A DNA stretch of 64,000 nt from Candidatus Babela massiliensis. Lineage in GTDB: Bacteria > Babelota > Babeliae > Babelales > Babelaceae. The notes under the pieces were generated by a model, which searched no databases, had not been told where the DNA came from, and saw only the letters and a program-made list of their open reading frames with translations. How positions within the stretch are numbered: the first letter of the stretch is position 1; every line of letters begins with the position of its first letter. Position numbers and translations under genes: made by a program. The stretch is taken from assembly GCF_000513475.1 (NCBI RefSeq), contig NC_023003.1, positions 868,001 through 932,000 on the forward strand. The letters are read 5' to 3'. This document shows, piece after piece, positions 1 to 9,512 of this stretch.

Positions 1-18
1 AGATATGAAATAAAAATA

Positions 19-651
19 TTAATTAGATTTGAAATAATCAACTACTATTTGAGACCAACTTTCTAGTAGATCATAATATTGATTGCATTCTTCTAATGTA
101 AAGAGTTCACCACTTTTTAGTTCAGATTTAACTTTGATTGAATCTGAATCTCCTTCGATTAAGAAAACAAATCCGATATGTACTTGTCCTACTGCATTTG
201 AATCATCATTTAAAATGCCAATTAGGTTTACTTTATAATTTCCTTGAAAGTCTACCTCTTCTTCAAATTCTCTTTTAGACCAGTCAATTATATCTGCGCT
301 GACAATATCTTCTTGTCTTATATGTCCGCCAATTCCTAAAGAATACTTGTTTTTAAGACGTTGTTCTGTAGCTTTTGATTGTCGCTGCATCAAGAAATAT
401 TTATCTTCATTTTTGAATACTAAGTATGGGATAATCTGTTTATAATTAGGATCATTTTCCATTAGACTTCTTGGCAAAAATTCTTTATGATCGCTAATTA
501 TTTGTAAATAACTTTCCATTTCTTCTTTATCAATACTTTTTAAACCTGAGAAATCACCTTGAGGGAAAAGTTTTTCTCTTTTAACTACTAAAATCAGTTC
601 GTCTACTTTATTAGTAATTTCGATTTTATTTTTTATATTTTCTTGATTCAT
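19..651 (-). CDS. Nudix (MutT-type) phosphohydrolase
   Basis: A 210-aa protein, probably a Nudix hydrolase that cleaves a nucleoside-diphosphate-linked substrate in the cytoplasm. The sequence GIGGH at about residues 106-110 followed by REFEEEVDF (127-135) matches the RE-U-x-EE core of the Nudix box. The box is atypical: the spacing from GGH to RE is longer than in canonical MutT, and the usual Gly after EE-x is Asp. This layout resembles the predicted-phosphoesterase branch of the family (COG4112-like). There is no signal peptide. The start codon lies inside the 3' end of the upstream methyltransferase gene (26-bp overlap), so the two are probably co-transcribed. The fold is well supported; the substrate is unknown. 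Confidence 0.75.
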   Translation of the reverse strand: MNQENIKNKIEITNKVDELILVVKREKLFPQGDFSGLKSIDKEEMESYLQIISDHKEFLPRSLMENDPNYKQIIPYLVFKNEDKYFLMQRQSKATEQRLKNKYSLGIGGHIRQEDIVSADIIDWSKREFEEEVDFQGNYKVNLIGILNDDSNAVGQVHIGFVFLIEGDSDSIKVKSELKSGELFTLEECNQYYDLLESWSQIVVDYFKSN

Positions 652-1396
652 AATTGACCTTAGACTTATTTAGATTTTTATTAAAAACAGAATCCAATTT
701 TGCATAATATAAATATAGAGGAGGGAGATTAAAAAGTATAAAATCTTTACTTACTTGATGCTTACTTTTAAATTCATCTATAAACATATGTTTTTTTAAA
801 TATATTTCTTTTTCTTCTTGATTTAAAAATAGAGTACTGATTTTACCAAACGCTGCATATTCTACCCAGAATATAATTCCATCTAAATCTATTAAGCTGT
901 GATATTTTTCTAATATATTTTTTACTATATCGGCTGTAAAATATTTAGTATTAAATGGTATGGTAGATATTATAAAGTTGTATTTAGTCTTAGGATGCCA
1001 CTGTAGTATATCTTGGTAATATATTTTGACTTTACTATTATTTTTAAATTTTTTGTCTAATATCTTTGAAAATTCTTTATTAATTTCTACAAGATCTATA
1101 GTAAAATTAACTTTATGTTTTTCAAGATTAGAAATAATATATTGGGATAAAGAGCCTGTTCCTGGACCGGCTTCTAATATTTTGATCTTTTCTAGTTTAT
1201 TTTGTTTTATTGTTTCTAAAATTTTATTTAATATATGATCGGCTGTTGTATGGGAGATAGGTGCTATAGCACCTGTAATTCCTATATTTTTATAAGCTTC
1301 TTTTAGAAAAAAACCGATTTCATTGAACCAAGTGCTTTTTAAAAGTAAAAGAACTAGACATAATATAGCTAAAATTTTGATTCTTATATTTTTCAT
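626..1396 (-). CDS. Membrane-anchored class I SAM methyltransferase, PmtA/KsgA-like
   Basis: A 256-aa protein starting with a hydrophobic anchor (about residues 7-20) followed by a Rossmann methyltransferase domain. Motif I is EAGPGTGS at about residues 75-82. Upstream of it, GAIAPISHTTAD resembles the GAVxPSS segment of phospholipid N-methyltransferases (COG3963), and STIPF in the middle occupies the motif IV position shared with rRNA adenine dimethylases. A phospholipid or small-molecule methyl transfer at the membrane is the most likely role. An rRNA target is less likely because of the anchor. The gene ends inside the start of the downstream Nudix gene, suggesting a two-gene operon. Confidence 0.65.
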   Translation of the reverse strand: MKNIRIKILAILCLVLLLLKSTWFNEIGFFLKEAYKNIGITGAIAPISHTTADHILNKILETIKQNKLEKIKILEAGPGTGSLSQYIISNLEKHKVNFTIDLVEINKEFSKILDKKFKNNSKVKIYYQDILQWHPKTKYNFIISTIPFNTKYFTADIVKNILEKYHSLIDLDGIIFWVEYAAFGKISTLFLNQEEKEIYLKKHMFIDEFKSKHQVSKDFILFNLPPLYLYYAKLDSVFNKNLNKSKVNYESRKYKK

Positions 1397-1793
1397 TTTT
1401 AATTTGTTTTAGAGTTGTTTACTTATTTTAACATAAATTGATTCTTTTTCAATTTTATTGATTTGTCTAATAAAAAATATAGTTTATTTTTTGTTTGTTT
1501 ATTAGCTTGGCTTTAATGAAGGCAGTTTCGTCAAAATTATCTTTAAGATTTACATCAATAGCATCTTTACAGTTCTTTTATTTAAGTAATATTTTACTAT
1601 GTCTGTTTTGTTTGGACAATCAGGATTAGAAGTTATCATTAAAATATTTTTAAATTTTTTGACATATTGTGCTTATATTTCTATTAGTGTATAATTATCA
1701 AAAAGATGCAATTAGATAGGGTATATCAGTTATTCTTCGATTGTAATAAAAAGGGATCTAATAATATGTTGAGATGCAAATTAAATATAATTA
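1397..1793. other. Intergenic stretch with ankyrin remnant
   Basis: This 397-bp gap has no intact gene. Its only recognisable content is a decayed, frameshifted piece of ankyrin-repeat coding sequence on the minus strand at about 1501-1625, listed separately. The remainder is AT-rich with no clear hairpin. Confidence 0.5.
1501..1625 (-). pseudogene. Ankyrin-repeat remnant
   Basis: Minus-strand translation gives NKTDIVKYYLNK in one frame. After a frame change it gives KDAIDVNLKDNFDETAFIKA. Together these follow the ankyrin pattern (IVKLLL...DVNxxDxxGxTALxxA). The second piece resembles a repeat of the neighbouring ankyrin gene at 1794-2696 on the same strand (KDLININLHDS...ALIKA). The frame break and an in-frame stop show it is not functional. 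It is probably left over from a longer or duplicated copy of that gene. Confidence 0.5.
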
Positions 1794-2696
1794 TTATTTT
1801 TGCTTTTCTAGATAGTAATTTAATAGCTTGATGATTTCTTTATGATTATTACGCTTTGCTAATGTTAAAACTATACTTCCTAAATCATTTAGTAAATTTA
1901 GCTTTTTAGTCTGATTATATTCAAGTAATGCCCTAATGCTTTCTATATCTCCATCAACAGTTGCCTTTATTAAAGCAACATAGCCAAATTTGCTATCATG
2001 TAGGTTAATATTAATTAGATCCTTACCGCTCTTGTATTCAAGTAATAATTTAAATATTTTTTTATTTTTAAGATTTGCTGCTATTTTCAAAGCTATTTGA
2101 ATATTTAAATCAATAGGATCTTTGCCGGTGTATTGAAGTAATAATCTAATGATTTTTGTGTGTCCATGATGAGCTGCTATTATTAAAGCAGTATTGCCAA
2201 GATTATCCTGAGTATTAATATTAGCTCCTGCAATTATTAATTTAGTAGCTCCTTTTATATTCATTGAATTGAAGCTAAGTTTGCTTAATTTTTGATTAAG
2301 GTCATTTTTAGTCCAATTTTTATATTTTCCTATAAACAGATCTTTTAATTCTTTTAGTTTATTATTACTATTAATTTTCTTGTTATATATTTTTATTAAA
2401 ATCGGATCTTGTCCCAATTTGTTAAATAATCTACAGGTTAATTTAATATGACCTAATGTTTGTTTAAAAATTTTATCAGATTCATTATAAAAGTGGTAAA
2501 TATCTTGAGCTTGATCTAACTGCGAAATCTGTTTATCTAAAAGTTGATCAAAAATATTAATAAGAACCTCGTTAGGTATGTTAAAGAAAGAGGAGTCTTG
2601 GTTAATCCTTTTATTTTCTTTCTCTTGCATAGCGAGTAGGTTATTCATAATTAAATTTAAAATTGATATAAATATTATGTATTTTATATTTTTCAT
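1794..2696 (-). CDS. Secreted F-box-like / ankyrin-repeat protein
   Basis: A 300-aa protein with an N-terminal signal-like segment ending NNLLAM (about residues 18-23). An F-box-like stretch follows: FNIPNEVLINIFDQLL near residue 40, then a later KLTCRLFNKL element that fits the second half of an F-box. Ankyrin repeats occupy about residues 140-295, for example GNTALIIAAHHGHTKIIRLLLQ. F-box plus ankyrin is a known arrangement in effectors of amoeba-associated bacteria, where the F-box recruits host SCF ubiquitin ligase and the repeats bind a target. That role is inferred here. The ankyrin assignment is firm and the F-box assignment moderate. Confidence 0.75.
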   Translation of the reverse strand: MKNIKYIIFISILNLIMNNLLAMQEKENKRINQDSSFFNIPNEVLINIFDQLLDKQISQLDQAQDIYHFYNESDKIFKQTLGHIKLTCRLFNKLGQDPILIKIYNKKINSNNKLKELKDLFIGKYKNWTKNDLNQKLSKLSFNSMNIKGATKLIIAGANINTQDNLGNTALIIAAHHGHTKIIRLLLQYTGKDPIDLNIQIALKIAANLKNKKIFKLLLEYKSGKDLININLHDSKFGYVALIKATVDGDIESIRALLEYNQTKKLNLLNDLGSIVLTLAKRNNHKEIIKLLNYYLEKQK

Positions 2697-2989
2697 TTTT
2701 ATTCATCATTTAAAGTTATATTTTACTGATATATTGTATACTTCATATTTTTAACATTTATAATTGTATAAAAATAGACAAAGTGTCAAATTGTTATATA
2801 TTTTTCAAATAAAAATTTAAATTATATAAGATAATACTTGATCAATATTTCATTAAGATAAAGGCTTATTTACATTAATTATTAAGTTTTAATATCATAA
2901 AATATAAGTTTATTGTTGAGCTAAAGATTAAAAATCGATAAGTTGTTTGTAAATAATAATTTTATATATTTAAGTGAAAGAGTAAAAAG

Positions 2990-3736
2990 ATGGAAAAGAA
3001 CAATCTAAACAATTTAGATAATAATTTGTTTAATTATGTTGACAATCTGCTTGAAGATTTAGATTTTAAGAATAATTCTTATTTTTCGGCTTTGCAAGAT
3101 AAGAAATTTGATAAAGAAGATTTTATAGAGACCCAGATACAATTTTATACTGTTGCTAAATTTTTTCCTAGATTTTTACTAGAATTGGTTAACAAGTTGC
3201 CTGATTCAGATTTAAGATTAAACATAATAGAAAATCTTTACGAAGACCATTGTCAAGGTGTTAGTAAGGATAATTTAAATACTTTTTTGTCTTTTTTAAA
3301 TAATTTAGGTGTGTCAAAACAAGATATAGAAAAACGTCAATTATGGCCTGAAACGCGTATGTTTATAATGTCTGCTTGGGGTACTTGTGCTTTGGATGAT
3401 AAATTAGTGGCAGCTTCTCTTTTAGGTACCATTGAATATATGTTTTTATATATTTCAAGTACACTTGAAGATTATGTATTGAAAAATAATTGGCTTTCTC
3501 AAGAGCATCTTGGTTACTATACCTGTCATGAAAAATTAGATAAAAAGCATGCTAAAGACTTTTTTGATTTAGTTTCAAAAAGTTGGGAAATTGTAGAAGA
3601 AGAGCGTTACTATATAAAACAGGGAATAAATTTAGGTGCTTATAGCTTAAATTTATTGTTTAATGAGCTTTATAAGTATAGAAAACAGCGATTATATAGA
3701 AAGATTACTCAAGATCATATTAGAATAAATTATTAA
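2990..3736 (+). CDS. CADD/PqqC-like iron-containing redox protein (haem-oxygenase fold)
   Basis: A 248-aa helical protein of the TenA/PqqC/CADD superfamily. The FYTVAKFFPRFLLEL segment (about 52-66) and the candidate metal ligands fit the diiron branch: E81/E85 and H87 in ENLYEDH, E149 in GTIEYMF, and H180, D184, H187 in CHEKLDKKH. The H-x3-D-x2-H spacing is that of chlamydial CADD. CADD has been described both as a death-domain binder and as a self-sacrificing enzyme of para-aminobenzoate synthesis. Either could apply here, and the sequence alone cannot decide. There is no signal peptide. A purine-rich RBS (gaaagag) precedes the ATG. The gene stands alone, 104 bp upstream of leuS. Confidence 0.7.
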   Translation: MEKNNLNNLDNNLFNYVDNLLEDLDFKNNSYFSALQDKKFDKEDFIETQIQFYTVAKFFPRFLLELVNKLPDSDLRLNIIENLYEDHCQGVSKDNLNTFLSFLNNLGVSKQDIEKRQLWPETRMFIMSAWGTCALDDKLVAASLLGTIEYMFLYISSTLEDYVLKNNWLSQEHLGYYTCHEKLDKKHAKDFFDLVSKSWEIVEEERYYIKQGINLGAYSLNLLFNELYKYRKQRLYRKITQDHIRINY

Positions 3737-3840
3737 TTTTTAAAATTATAAATTATAATTAATATTAATATTTGTTTATTAATTAAGCAAAAGATATAAA
3801 ATATATTTATATATAGTTTATATGTTGCTAAAGGTATATT

Positions 3841-6300
3841 ATGAGTTATGATTTTGAAAAAATAGAGAAGAAATGGCAAAAAAATTGGCAAGATTCGCCA
3901 GTTGCTCAAACTAAAAATGATAAATCAGGTAAAAAATTTTACTGTCTTGATATGTTCCCTTATCCCTCTGGTTCTGGTCTTCATGTAGGCCATTGGAGAG
4001 GTTATGTTTTATCTGATGTTTATTCAAGAATAAAATGGTTGGAAGGATATAATATTTTACATCCTATGGGCTGGGACGCTTTTGGTCTTCCTGCTGAAAA
4101 TGATGCTATAAAAAAAGGTATTCATCCTGCTATTAATACTGCTTCTAATATTGCTAATTTTAAAAAGCAATTAAAAGAAGTGGCTGTTATTTATGATTGG
4201 TCAAAAGAAATTAATACTACGGATCCTAATTATTATAAATGGACTCAATGGATATTTTTAAAAATGTTTGATGCTGGTCTTGCATATGAGCAAGATATGC
4301 CAATTAACTGGTGTCCTGCGTGTTTGACAGGTCTTGCAAATGAAGAGGTAGTCAATGGCGAATGTGACCGTTGTGCAACCCCAGTTGAGCAAAAAAGGAT
4401 TAGGCAATGGGTTTTGAAAATTACCGATTATGCTGAAAAGCTACTTAAAGGACTTGATAAATTAGAGTGGCCTGAAAAAGTAAAAACTATGCAGAGAAAT
4501 TGGATAGGTAAAAGTGAAGGAGCTGAAATTACATTTCAAGTAATAGCTCCAGATGGTTCACTTATAGATCTTCCAGTTTATACAACTTGTGCACATACTA
4601 TTTATGGTGTTACTTTTTTATCTATAGCTTCAGACCATGATTTAGTGCCTTTAATTGTAACTTCTGATTATAAAGATCAAGTCATTGACTATCAAAATAA
4701 ATATGCTTCTTTAGTTGGAGCAAAAAAGCTAGAGGAAACAGGCAAAAAAACTGGAATTTTTACCGGTGCTTATGCTTTGCATCCTATCACTCAAGATAGA
4801 TTACCAATATACCTTGCTGATTATGTTTTAAAAGGTTATGGTACTGGTGTAGTAATGGGAGTTCCTGCGCATGATGAAAGAGATTTCGAGTTTGCCAAAA
4901 AGTATGATTTGCCTATCAAACAAGTAGTACAACCGTATAAAGGTTATAAAAATACCGAATTAACTCAAGCGTATACCGAAGATGGTATATTAATAAATAG
5001 TGATGCTTTTGATGGAGCACAAGCCTTTACTGTTGGAAAAGAAAATATAATCGATTTTCTTGTAAAAGCAAAAAAAGCAGAAAGAAAAGTAAATTATAAA
5101 CTTAGAGATTGGATATTTTCTCGTCAAAGATATTGGGGAGAACCTATACCTCTAATTCATTGTCCTAAATGTGGTATAGTTGGAGTGCCTGAAGATCAAT
5201 TACCTGTAACTTTACCAGAGGTAGAGAGCTATCAGCCAACAGGTACGGGAGAATCGCCACTTGCCGCTATAGAAGAGTGGGTTAATGTACCATGTCCTAA
5301 ATGTCATTCAAGAGCAAAACGCGAGACTAATACTATGCCTCAATGGGCAGGTTCTTCTTGGTATTTTTTGAGATATCCAAATCCTGATTTAAATGATAAA
5401 CCTTTTGATAAACATGAACTTAAGTATTGGTTGCCAGTTGATTTATATGTCGGCGGCATAGAACATGCTATATTACATTTACTTTATGCTAGATTTTATA
5501 CTAAAGTTCTATACGATTTAGGATATTTAACTTTTGATGAACCTTTTTCTCATTTATTTAATCAGGGTATGGTAACTAAATATTCTGAAAAGAGTAAAAA
5601 AGTAGAAAAAATGTCTAAATCAAAAGGTAATGTTGTTAATCCAGATGAAATGGTTAAAGAGTATGGATCTGATGCATTAAGAATGTATATTTTGTTTATG
5701 GGTCCACCTGAGCTTGATAGTCAATGGCAGGATTCTGGACTTGATGGTATAAAGCGCTTTTTAAATAGATTTTGGTTATTTATGACTCAAGAAAATAGAG
5801 TTTCTAAAGACATTAATTATCAAGAGGCTATTGAAATAGTAAAGCGTATTAATAGTTTTATTAAAGATTTTCAAGAGCGTATTGATGCTTTTAAACCAAA
5901 TACAGCTATATCTTCTTGTATGGAATTGTTAAACGATTTAACTGATCAAAATAAACACAAAGATGTAGTGCTATCATTCTCAAGTACTGAGAAAATACTA
6001 GTTTTATTATCAACTTTAGCTCCTCATATATCTTCAGAATTGATTGAAAAATTATTAAATAAACAATTGCAAGATTGTTCATGGCCTACTTATGATAAAA
6101 CTTTAATCAAAGATGAATCTTTTACTATAGCAATTCAAGTTAATGGTAAATTAAGAGGAACTATTGATGTTGATGTAAATGCTCAAGAGGATGAAATTAG
6201 ATCTTTGGCTTATCAGCAAGTTTTTAAATGGCTTGAAGACAAGATGCTTATGAAGCATATTTATGTTAAAAATAAGCTTATTAATTTCATTGTAAAGTAA
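3841..6300 (+). CDS. leuS: Leucyl-tRNA synthetase
   Basis: An 819-aa class Ia aminoacyl-tRNA synthetase that charges tRNA-Leu. The HIGH motif appears as HVGH (residues 48-51) in [16 protein letters not shown], and the KMSKS motif is at 590-594. An editing (CP1) domain lies between them with TTCAHTIYG and [13 protein letters not shown]. Three Cys-rich patches (WCPACL...CDRC, HCPKCG, PCPKCH) look like zinc-binding knuckles. Length and domain order are those of a normal bacterial LeuS. The RBS (aaagg) precedes the ATG. A strong hairpin terminator follows the gene. Confidence 0.98.
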   Translation: MSYDFEKIEKKWQKNWQDSPVAQTKNDKSGKKFYCLDMFPYPSGSGLHVGHWRGYVLSDVYSRIKWLEGYNILHPMGWDAFGLPAENDAIKKGIHPAINTASNIANFKKQLKEVAVIYDWSKEINTTDPNYYKWTQWIFLKMFDAGLAYEQDMPINWCPACLTGLANEEVVNGECDRCATPVEQKRIRQWVLKITDYAEKLLKGLDKLEWPEKVKTMQRNWIGKSEGAEITFQVIAPDGSLIDLPVYTTCAHTIYGVTFLSIASDHDLVPLIVTSDYKDQVIDYQNKYASLVGAKKLEETGKKTGIFTGAYALHPITQDRLPIYLADYVLKGYGTGVVMGVPAHDERDFEFAKKYDLPIKQVVQPYKGYKNTELTQAYTEDGILINSDAFDGAQAFTVGKENIIDFLVKAKKAERKVNYKLRDWIFSRQRYWGEPIPLIHCPKCGIVGVPEDQLPVTLPEVESYQPTGTGESPLAAIEEWVNVPCPKCHSRAKRETNTMPQWAGSSWYFLRYPNPDLNDKPFDKHELKYWLPVDLYVGGIEHAILHLLYARFYTKVLYDLGYLTFDEPFSHLFNQGMVTKYSEKSKKVEKMSKSKGNVVNPDEMVKEYGSDALRMYILFMGPPELDSQWQDSGLDGIKRFLNRFWLFMTQENRVSKDINYQEAIEIVKRINSFIKDFQERIDAFKPNTAISSCMELLNDLTDQNKHKDVVLSFSSTEKILVLLSTLAPHISSELIEKLLNKQLQDCSWPTYDKTLIKDESFTIAIQVNGKLRGTIDVDVNAQEDEIRSLAYQQVFKWLEDKMLMKHIYVKNKLINFIVK

Positions 6301-6320
6301 CTTTTGCTTTATAATTTTTT

Positions 6321-6350
6321 AAACCCGAGTTTATCCTCGGGTTTAATTTT
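6321..6350 (+). terminator. Rho-independent terminator after leuS
   Basis: Perfect 9-bp arms aaacccgag (6321-6329) and ctcgggttt (6336-6344) around a 6-nt loop, followed by aatttt. It is one of the few GC-rich stems in the region. Confidence 0.85.
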
Positions 6351-6502
6351 GTTAAATTTTTCTAAATTGTATCTAAATCTAAAATATTTTTAATCATTAT
6401 AATTATTTTTACATTTAATTTTTGCGCATTTGACAACTAGGCGATATTGTTATACGTTAATTAATATAATAATATTGTCAAATAACAATAATAGAGGTTA
6501 TA

Positions 6503-7630
6503 ATGTTAAATATAAGTCGAAAAAATAAAGTTTTTAGTTTGCTATTAATATTGTCTTTGGGTTTACTTTCTAAACCATTATTAGCTATGTCAAAAGATGA
6601 AGTAGAAGATTCAAAATTTAAAATACCTGTGTTTAATTCCTGTAATATCTCATTAGTTGAAAGATGTGCTCGTTATATTACTGCTAATAACATAGATTGG
6701 AAAGCTAATGACGATGTTCAAATTACTCAAGATTTAAAAGAGTACATGAAGAAGATTCAAGAAATAGAATCAAGAAGAATGCCTGCAAGGCTTAAAGAGT
6801 TATTTTTAAGTATAGTTAATTCTAATTCTTTGGAATCAATATTGAAGGTGCTTCAAGTACTAGATAAACTAGACAATCATTTTACTCAAGAAGAAGCAGA
6901 TGTATTAAAAAGTCTTATATCTATCTGTCCTCAAAATTTATTTAAAATAGATCCTTATGCGACTACAGTATTGTCATTATTATCATTTGGTTTTTCTAAT
7001 GTTTTAAAATCTGAATTAGAAGAAATAAAAAATTTTTACGAAAATAAAATAACTTCCAATGAAGATTCTTTAGAAGCTAGATATATTCTGTTTAACCTAT
7101 ATAAAAGTACTAATAATACTGAAGGAGTGAATAAATTATTGCTCAATACTATTGCTTGCGATCATGAATTATACCATTTAATGGTAATTATTGGTTCAGG
7201 CGCAGAGCTTAAAGTCAAAAATATAAAACAAGTATTGAATGCTAGTAATCATATGGGGGTTATTGACAGGGTTGTGATTGATTTATACAGTAAGCGTGAA
7301 TTGTTAAATCCTATTGAAAAAGAAGAATTATTACAAGATATATTACAATTTAAGGAAAAATCTTTAAATAATTTGGATAATAGATTTAAATTTGTCTATG
7401 ATTATACATTGTTAATGTATATTTATTATTTAATGGATGATCAAGAAAATGTTGAATGCATTATAAAATATATTCTTAATTCAACTCCGGAAACAGATTT
7501 CTTTACTTATGCTAATTTGACAGCATACTATAAAATGACCGGTCAATCAGAAAAAGTTACAAAGATTATGTCTGATAGTTTTAATTCTTACTGTGACTTA
7601 GTGGCTGATGCGCTTAATAAGCGGATCTAA
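6503..7630 (+). CDS. Secreted helical-repeat protein, family A member 1
   Basis: A 375-aa protein with a Sec signal (residues 1-29, ending KPLLAM) and an otherwise all-helical sequence resembling TPR/Sel1-type solenoids. It belongs to a three-member family in this window (with 14697-15827 and 15982-17049). All three share a block near residue 100, (M/L)PxxLKxLFLxI, then LDKLD..F..(E/D), a DP(Y/S)A/V patch and a final series of paired helices with YxxNxxxxYYK-like ends. No catalytic motif is visible. The protein is probably exported to the periplasm or beyond. Function is unknown; a protein-binding role is only a guess from the fold. The RBS (agagg) lies about 10 bases before the ATG. Confidence 0.7.
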   Translation: MLNISRKNKVFSLLLILSLGLLSKPLLAMSKDEVEDSKFKIPVFNSCNISLVERCARYITANNIDWKANDDVQITQDLKEYMKKIQEIESRRMPARLKELFLSIVNSNSLESILKVLQVLDKLDNHFTQEEADVLKSLISICPQNLFKIDPYATTVLSLLSFGFSNVLKSELEEIKNFYENKITSNEDSLEARYILFNLYKSTNNTEGVNKLLLNTIACDHELYHLMVIIGSGAELKVKNIKQVLNASNHMGVIDRVVIDLYSKRELLNPIEKEELLQDILQFKEKSLNNLDNRFKFVYDYTLLMYIYYLMDDQENVECIIKYILNSTPETDFFTYANLTAYYKMTGQSEKVTKIMSDSFNSYCDLVADALNKRI

Positions 7631-7931
7631 TTTTAATTTAATGTCCGTTTCTCTTTTATTAATTCCTATAAACAGACAGGTAAAATTAGATTGAGGATAA
7701 AATTTTTGAAAAATTAAGAGTGAGTTAAATATTGTAGATTAAGTTGCTCATTAGTACTTAAAAAATAAGAAATAGTCAGTTAAGCTTAACTGACTATTTC
7801 TTTAAATAGCTTAAACATAATTGCTAATCTAATTTTTGATAAAATTTATTGTTACAGTGTCTGACTTTGAATTTAAAATTTTATGTTTCATTTGATTACA
7901 ACTTTAGCTTGCTTTAGGCCAAAAATTTGGG
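7631..7931. other. Intergenic gap with hairpin
   Basis: This 301-bp gap between convergent genes contains the palindrome listed at 7767-7802 and otherwise no gene. Confidence 0.6.
7767..7802. terminator. Bidirectional terminator hairpin
   Basis: A perfect 36-bp palindrome centred on AAGCTT, with A-runs on the left and ttt on the right. It sits between the convergent family A gene (ends 7630) and the AAA/nuclease gene (ends 7932), so it can serve both strands. Confidence 0.7.
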
Positions 7932-9497
7932 TTAATTAATAGCCTCTGCTATAAAATCAAGCTCTATTTTATCTTTACTACTGATAAAATTTAGACCAAC
8001 AAGTATTATCTTCTTATTTTTATCTAAAAATCTCTGGTAATACTTTTTATCTTTTATTTGTTGAAGAGCAATTTCAGCAGATTGATTAACTTTAAATTCA
8101 AAGATATAGATAATATTCTTAGTCTCTAAAATTAAGTCAATTCTACCAGCATTAGTAATAGTTTCCGATTGAGCATTAATAGACAGTACACTTAAAATAA
8201 ACTGAATTAAAGTATGATAATCTTTTTCTTTTAGATCTTTAGTAGTTAGAGTATATGGAATATGAGCAAATATATTTTGAAGAATATCAAAAAACTTAAT
8301 TAAATCATTTTGATCGATGGCTCGTTTTAGATTAAGCATCTTAGTAGCAGTAGTATTAAGATCATAAGTAGAAAGAGCAGTAAGCAGATAATTAGTAAAA
8401 GATTGTTTTATCTCAAAGTTAGGAAAGTTAACTTTAAAGCTATTATACTCTTTATCATAATCAGTAATAGTTAAATAACCGGTTTGAAATAATAGAGCAA
8501 TAATATTGATATTACTAATATCAAAAGCTTCAATACTGTTATAAGAAAATTCAGCATTTTCTATATCTTTAATTTCATAATATTTTTGTTTAAGTAACAC
8601 TATTAAAAATTCAGGATTACCAGAAGCTATCCAATAATTATTAATCTCTCTTTTATCTAAAGCATAAAGAACAGAAAAAGGGTTATAAACTCTAGTATCT
8701 ATCTTTGAAAAACGGTAACCATTATACCATTTTTTGAGTTTATCGATTAAAGCTTCAGATGTAATATTTTCTTGATTAGCAAAATTATTAATATAGGGCA
8801 TAAAGTTATCGATAAGCTCTTGTTGAGTATAGCCAAGCAATTGAGCAGCTTTAGGATCAAGAGTAATATCGTTTAAATTATTAAGACCTGAAAAAACAGA
8901 AGTTCTTGCGAATTTAGAGACTCCGGTCAAAAGAACGGCCCTTAAATTAGCATCTTGAGCTTTAATAACGCTATAAAAACTTTTTAGAATTTCCCTTTGT
9001 TTTTCAGCTTCTTCTATATTTTTAATATGATCAAGTATAGGTTTATCGTATTCATCTATTAAAATTACTACTTTGTTTATTTTAGATAGATTAACTATCA
9101 AATGATATAATGCACTCTCAGGGCTTTGATTTTCGTCTAAATTTATAGAATAATTTTTGGCAATTTCAATCAAATGATTAACGATTTCTATTTCTAGTTG
9201 TTCTGAAGATCTATGAGCAATAACTGAAAAATCTAAATGAATAACCGGATGCTCTTGCCAGACATAATCACTATTATATATCCATAAATCTTTGAAAATC
9301 TCTTTGTTGCCTAAAAATAGTTCTTTTAAAGTTGAGACTAAAAGTGATTTGCCAAATCTTCTTGGTCGTGATAGAAAATAATATTGTTTGTAACCGTTAA
9401 AAAGATCGTAAATATGCTTTGTTTTATCTATATATAAAAAATTGCCCTCTATCATATCTTTAAAGGAACTTATATATATTGGTAATTTTTTTAACAT
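7932..9497 (-). CDS. AAA-ATPase-like / PD-(D/E)XK nuclease-like protein, copy 1 (type A segment)
   Basis: A 521-aa protein with the AAA-ATPase_like plus PDDEXK_9 architecture (DUF1703-type). The N-terminal P-loop is the family-specific RPRRFGKS (44-51). Walker B is VVILIDEYDKP with D148/E149. Further family motifs are SGLNNLNDI, YNGYRFS, YNPFSVL and LFQTGYLTI. The C-terminal nuclease core has D454 in GRIDL, E467 and K469 in FEFK, and Q480. All putative catalytic residues are present, so nuclease activity is plausible but unproven. Residues about 138-490 are almost identical to copy 2 directly upstream (15-bp gap), whereas residues about 90-134 are of a different type shared with copy 3. Such genes are expanded in amoeba-associated bacteria; their role is not established. 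Confidence 0.85.
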   Translation of the reverse strand: MLKKLPIYISSFKDMIEGNFLYIDKTKHIYDLFNGYKQYYFLSRPRRFGKSLLVSTLKELFLGNKEIFKDLWIYNSDYVWQEHPVIHLDFSVIAHRSSEQLEIEIVNHLIEIAKNYSINLDENQSPESALYHLIVNLSKINKVVILIDEYDKPILDHIKNIEEAEKQREILKSFYSVIKAQDANLRAVLLTGVSKFARTSVFSGLNNLNDITLDPKAAQLLGYTQQELIDNFMPYINNFANQENITSEALIDKLKKWYNGYRFSKIDTRVYNPFSVLYALDKREINNYWIASGNPEFLIVLLKQKYYEIKDIENAEFSYNSIEAFDISNINIIALLFQTGYLTITDYDKEYNSFKVNFPNFEIKQSFTNYLLTALSTYDLNTTATKMLNLKRAIDQNDLIKFFDILQNIFAHIPYTLTTKDLKEKDYHTLIQFILSVLSINAQSETITNAGRIDLILETKNIIYIFEFKVNQSAEIALQQIKDKKYYQRFLDKNKKIILVGLNFISSKDKIELDFIAEAIN

Positions 9498-9512
9498 AAT
9501 AATATTCCAGTT

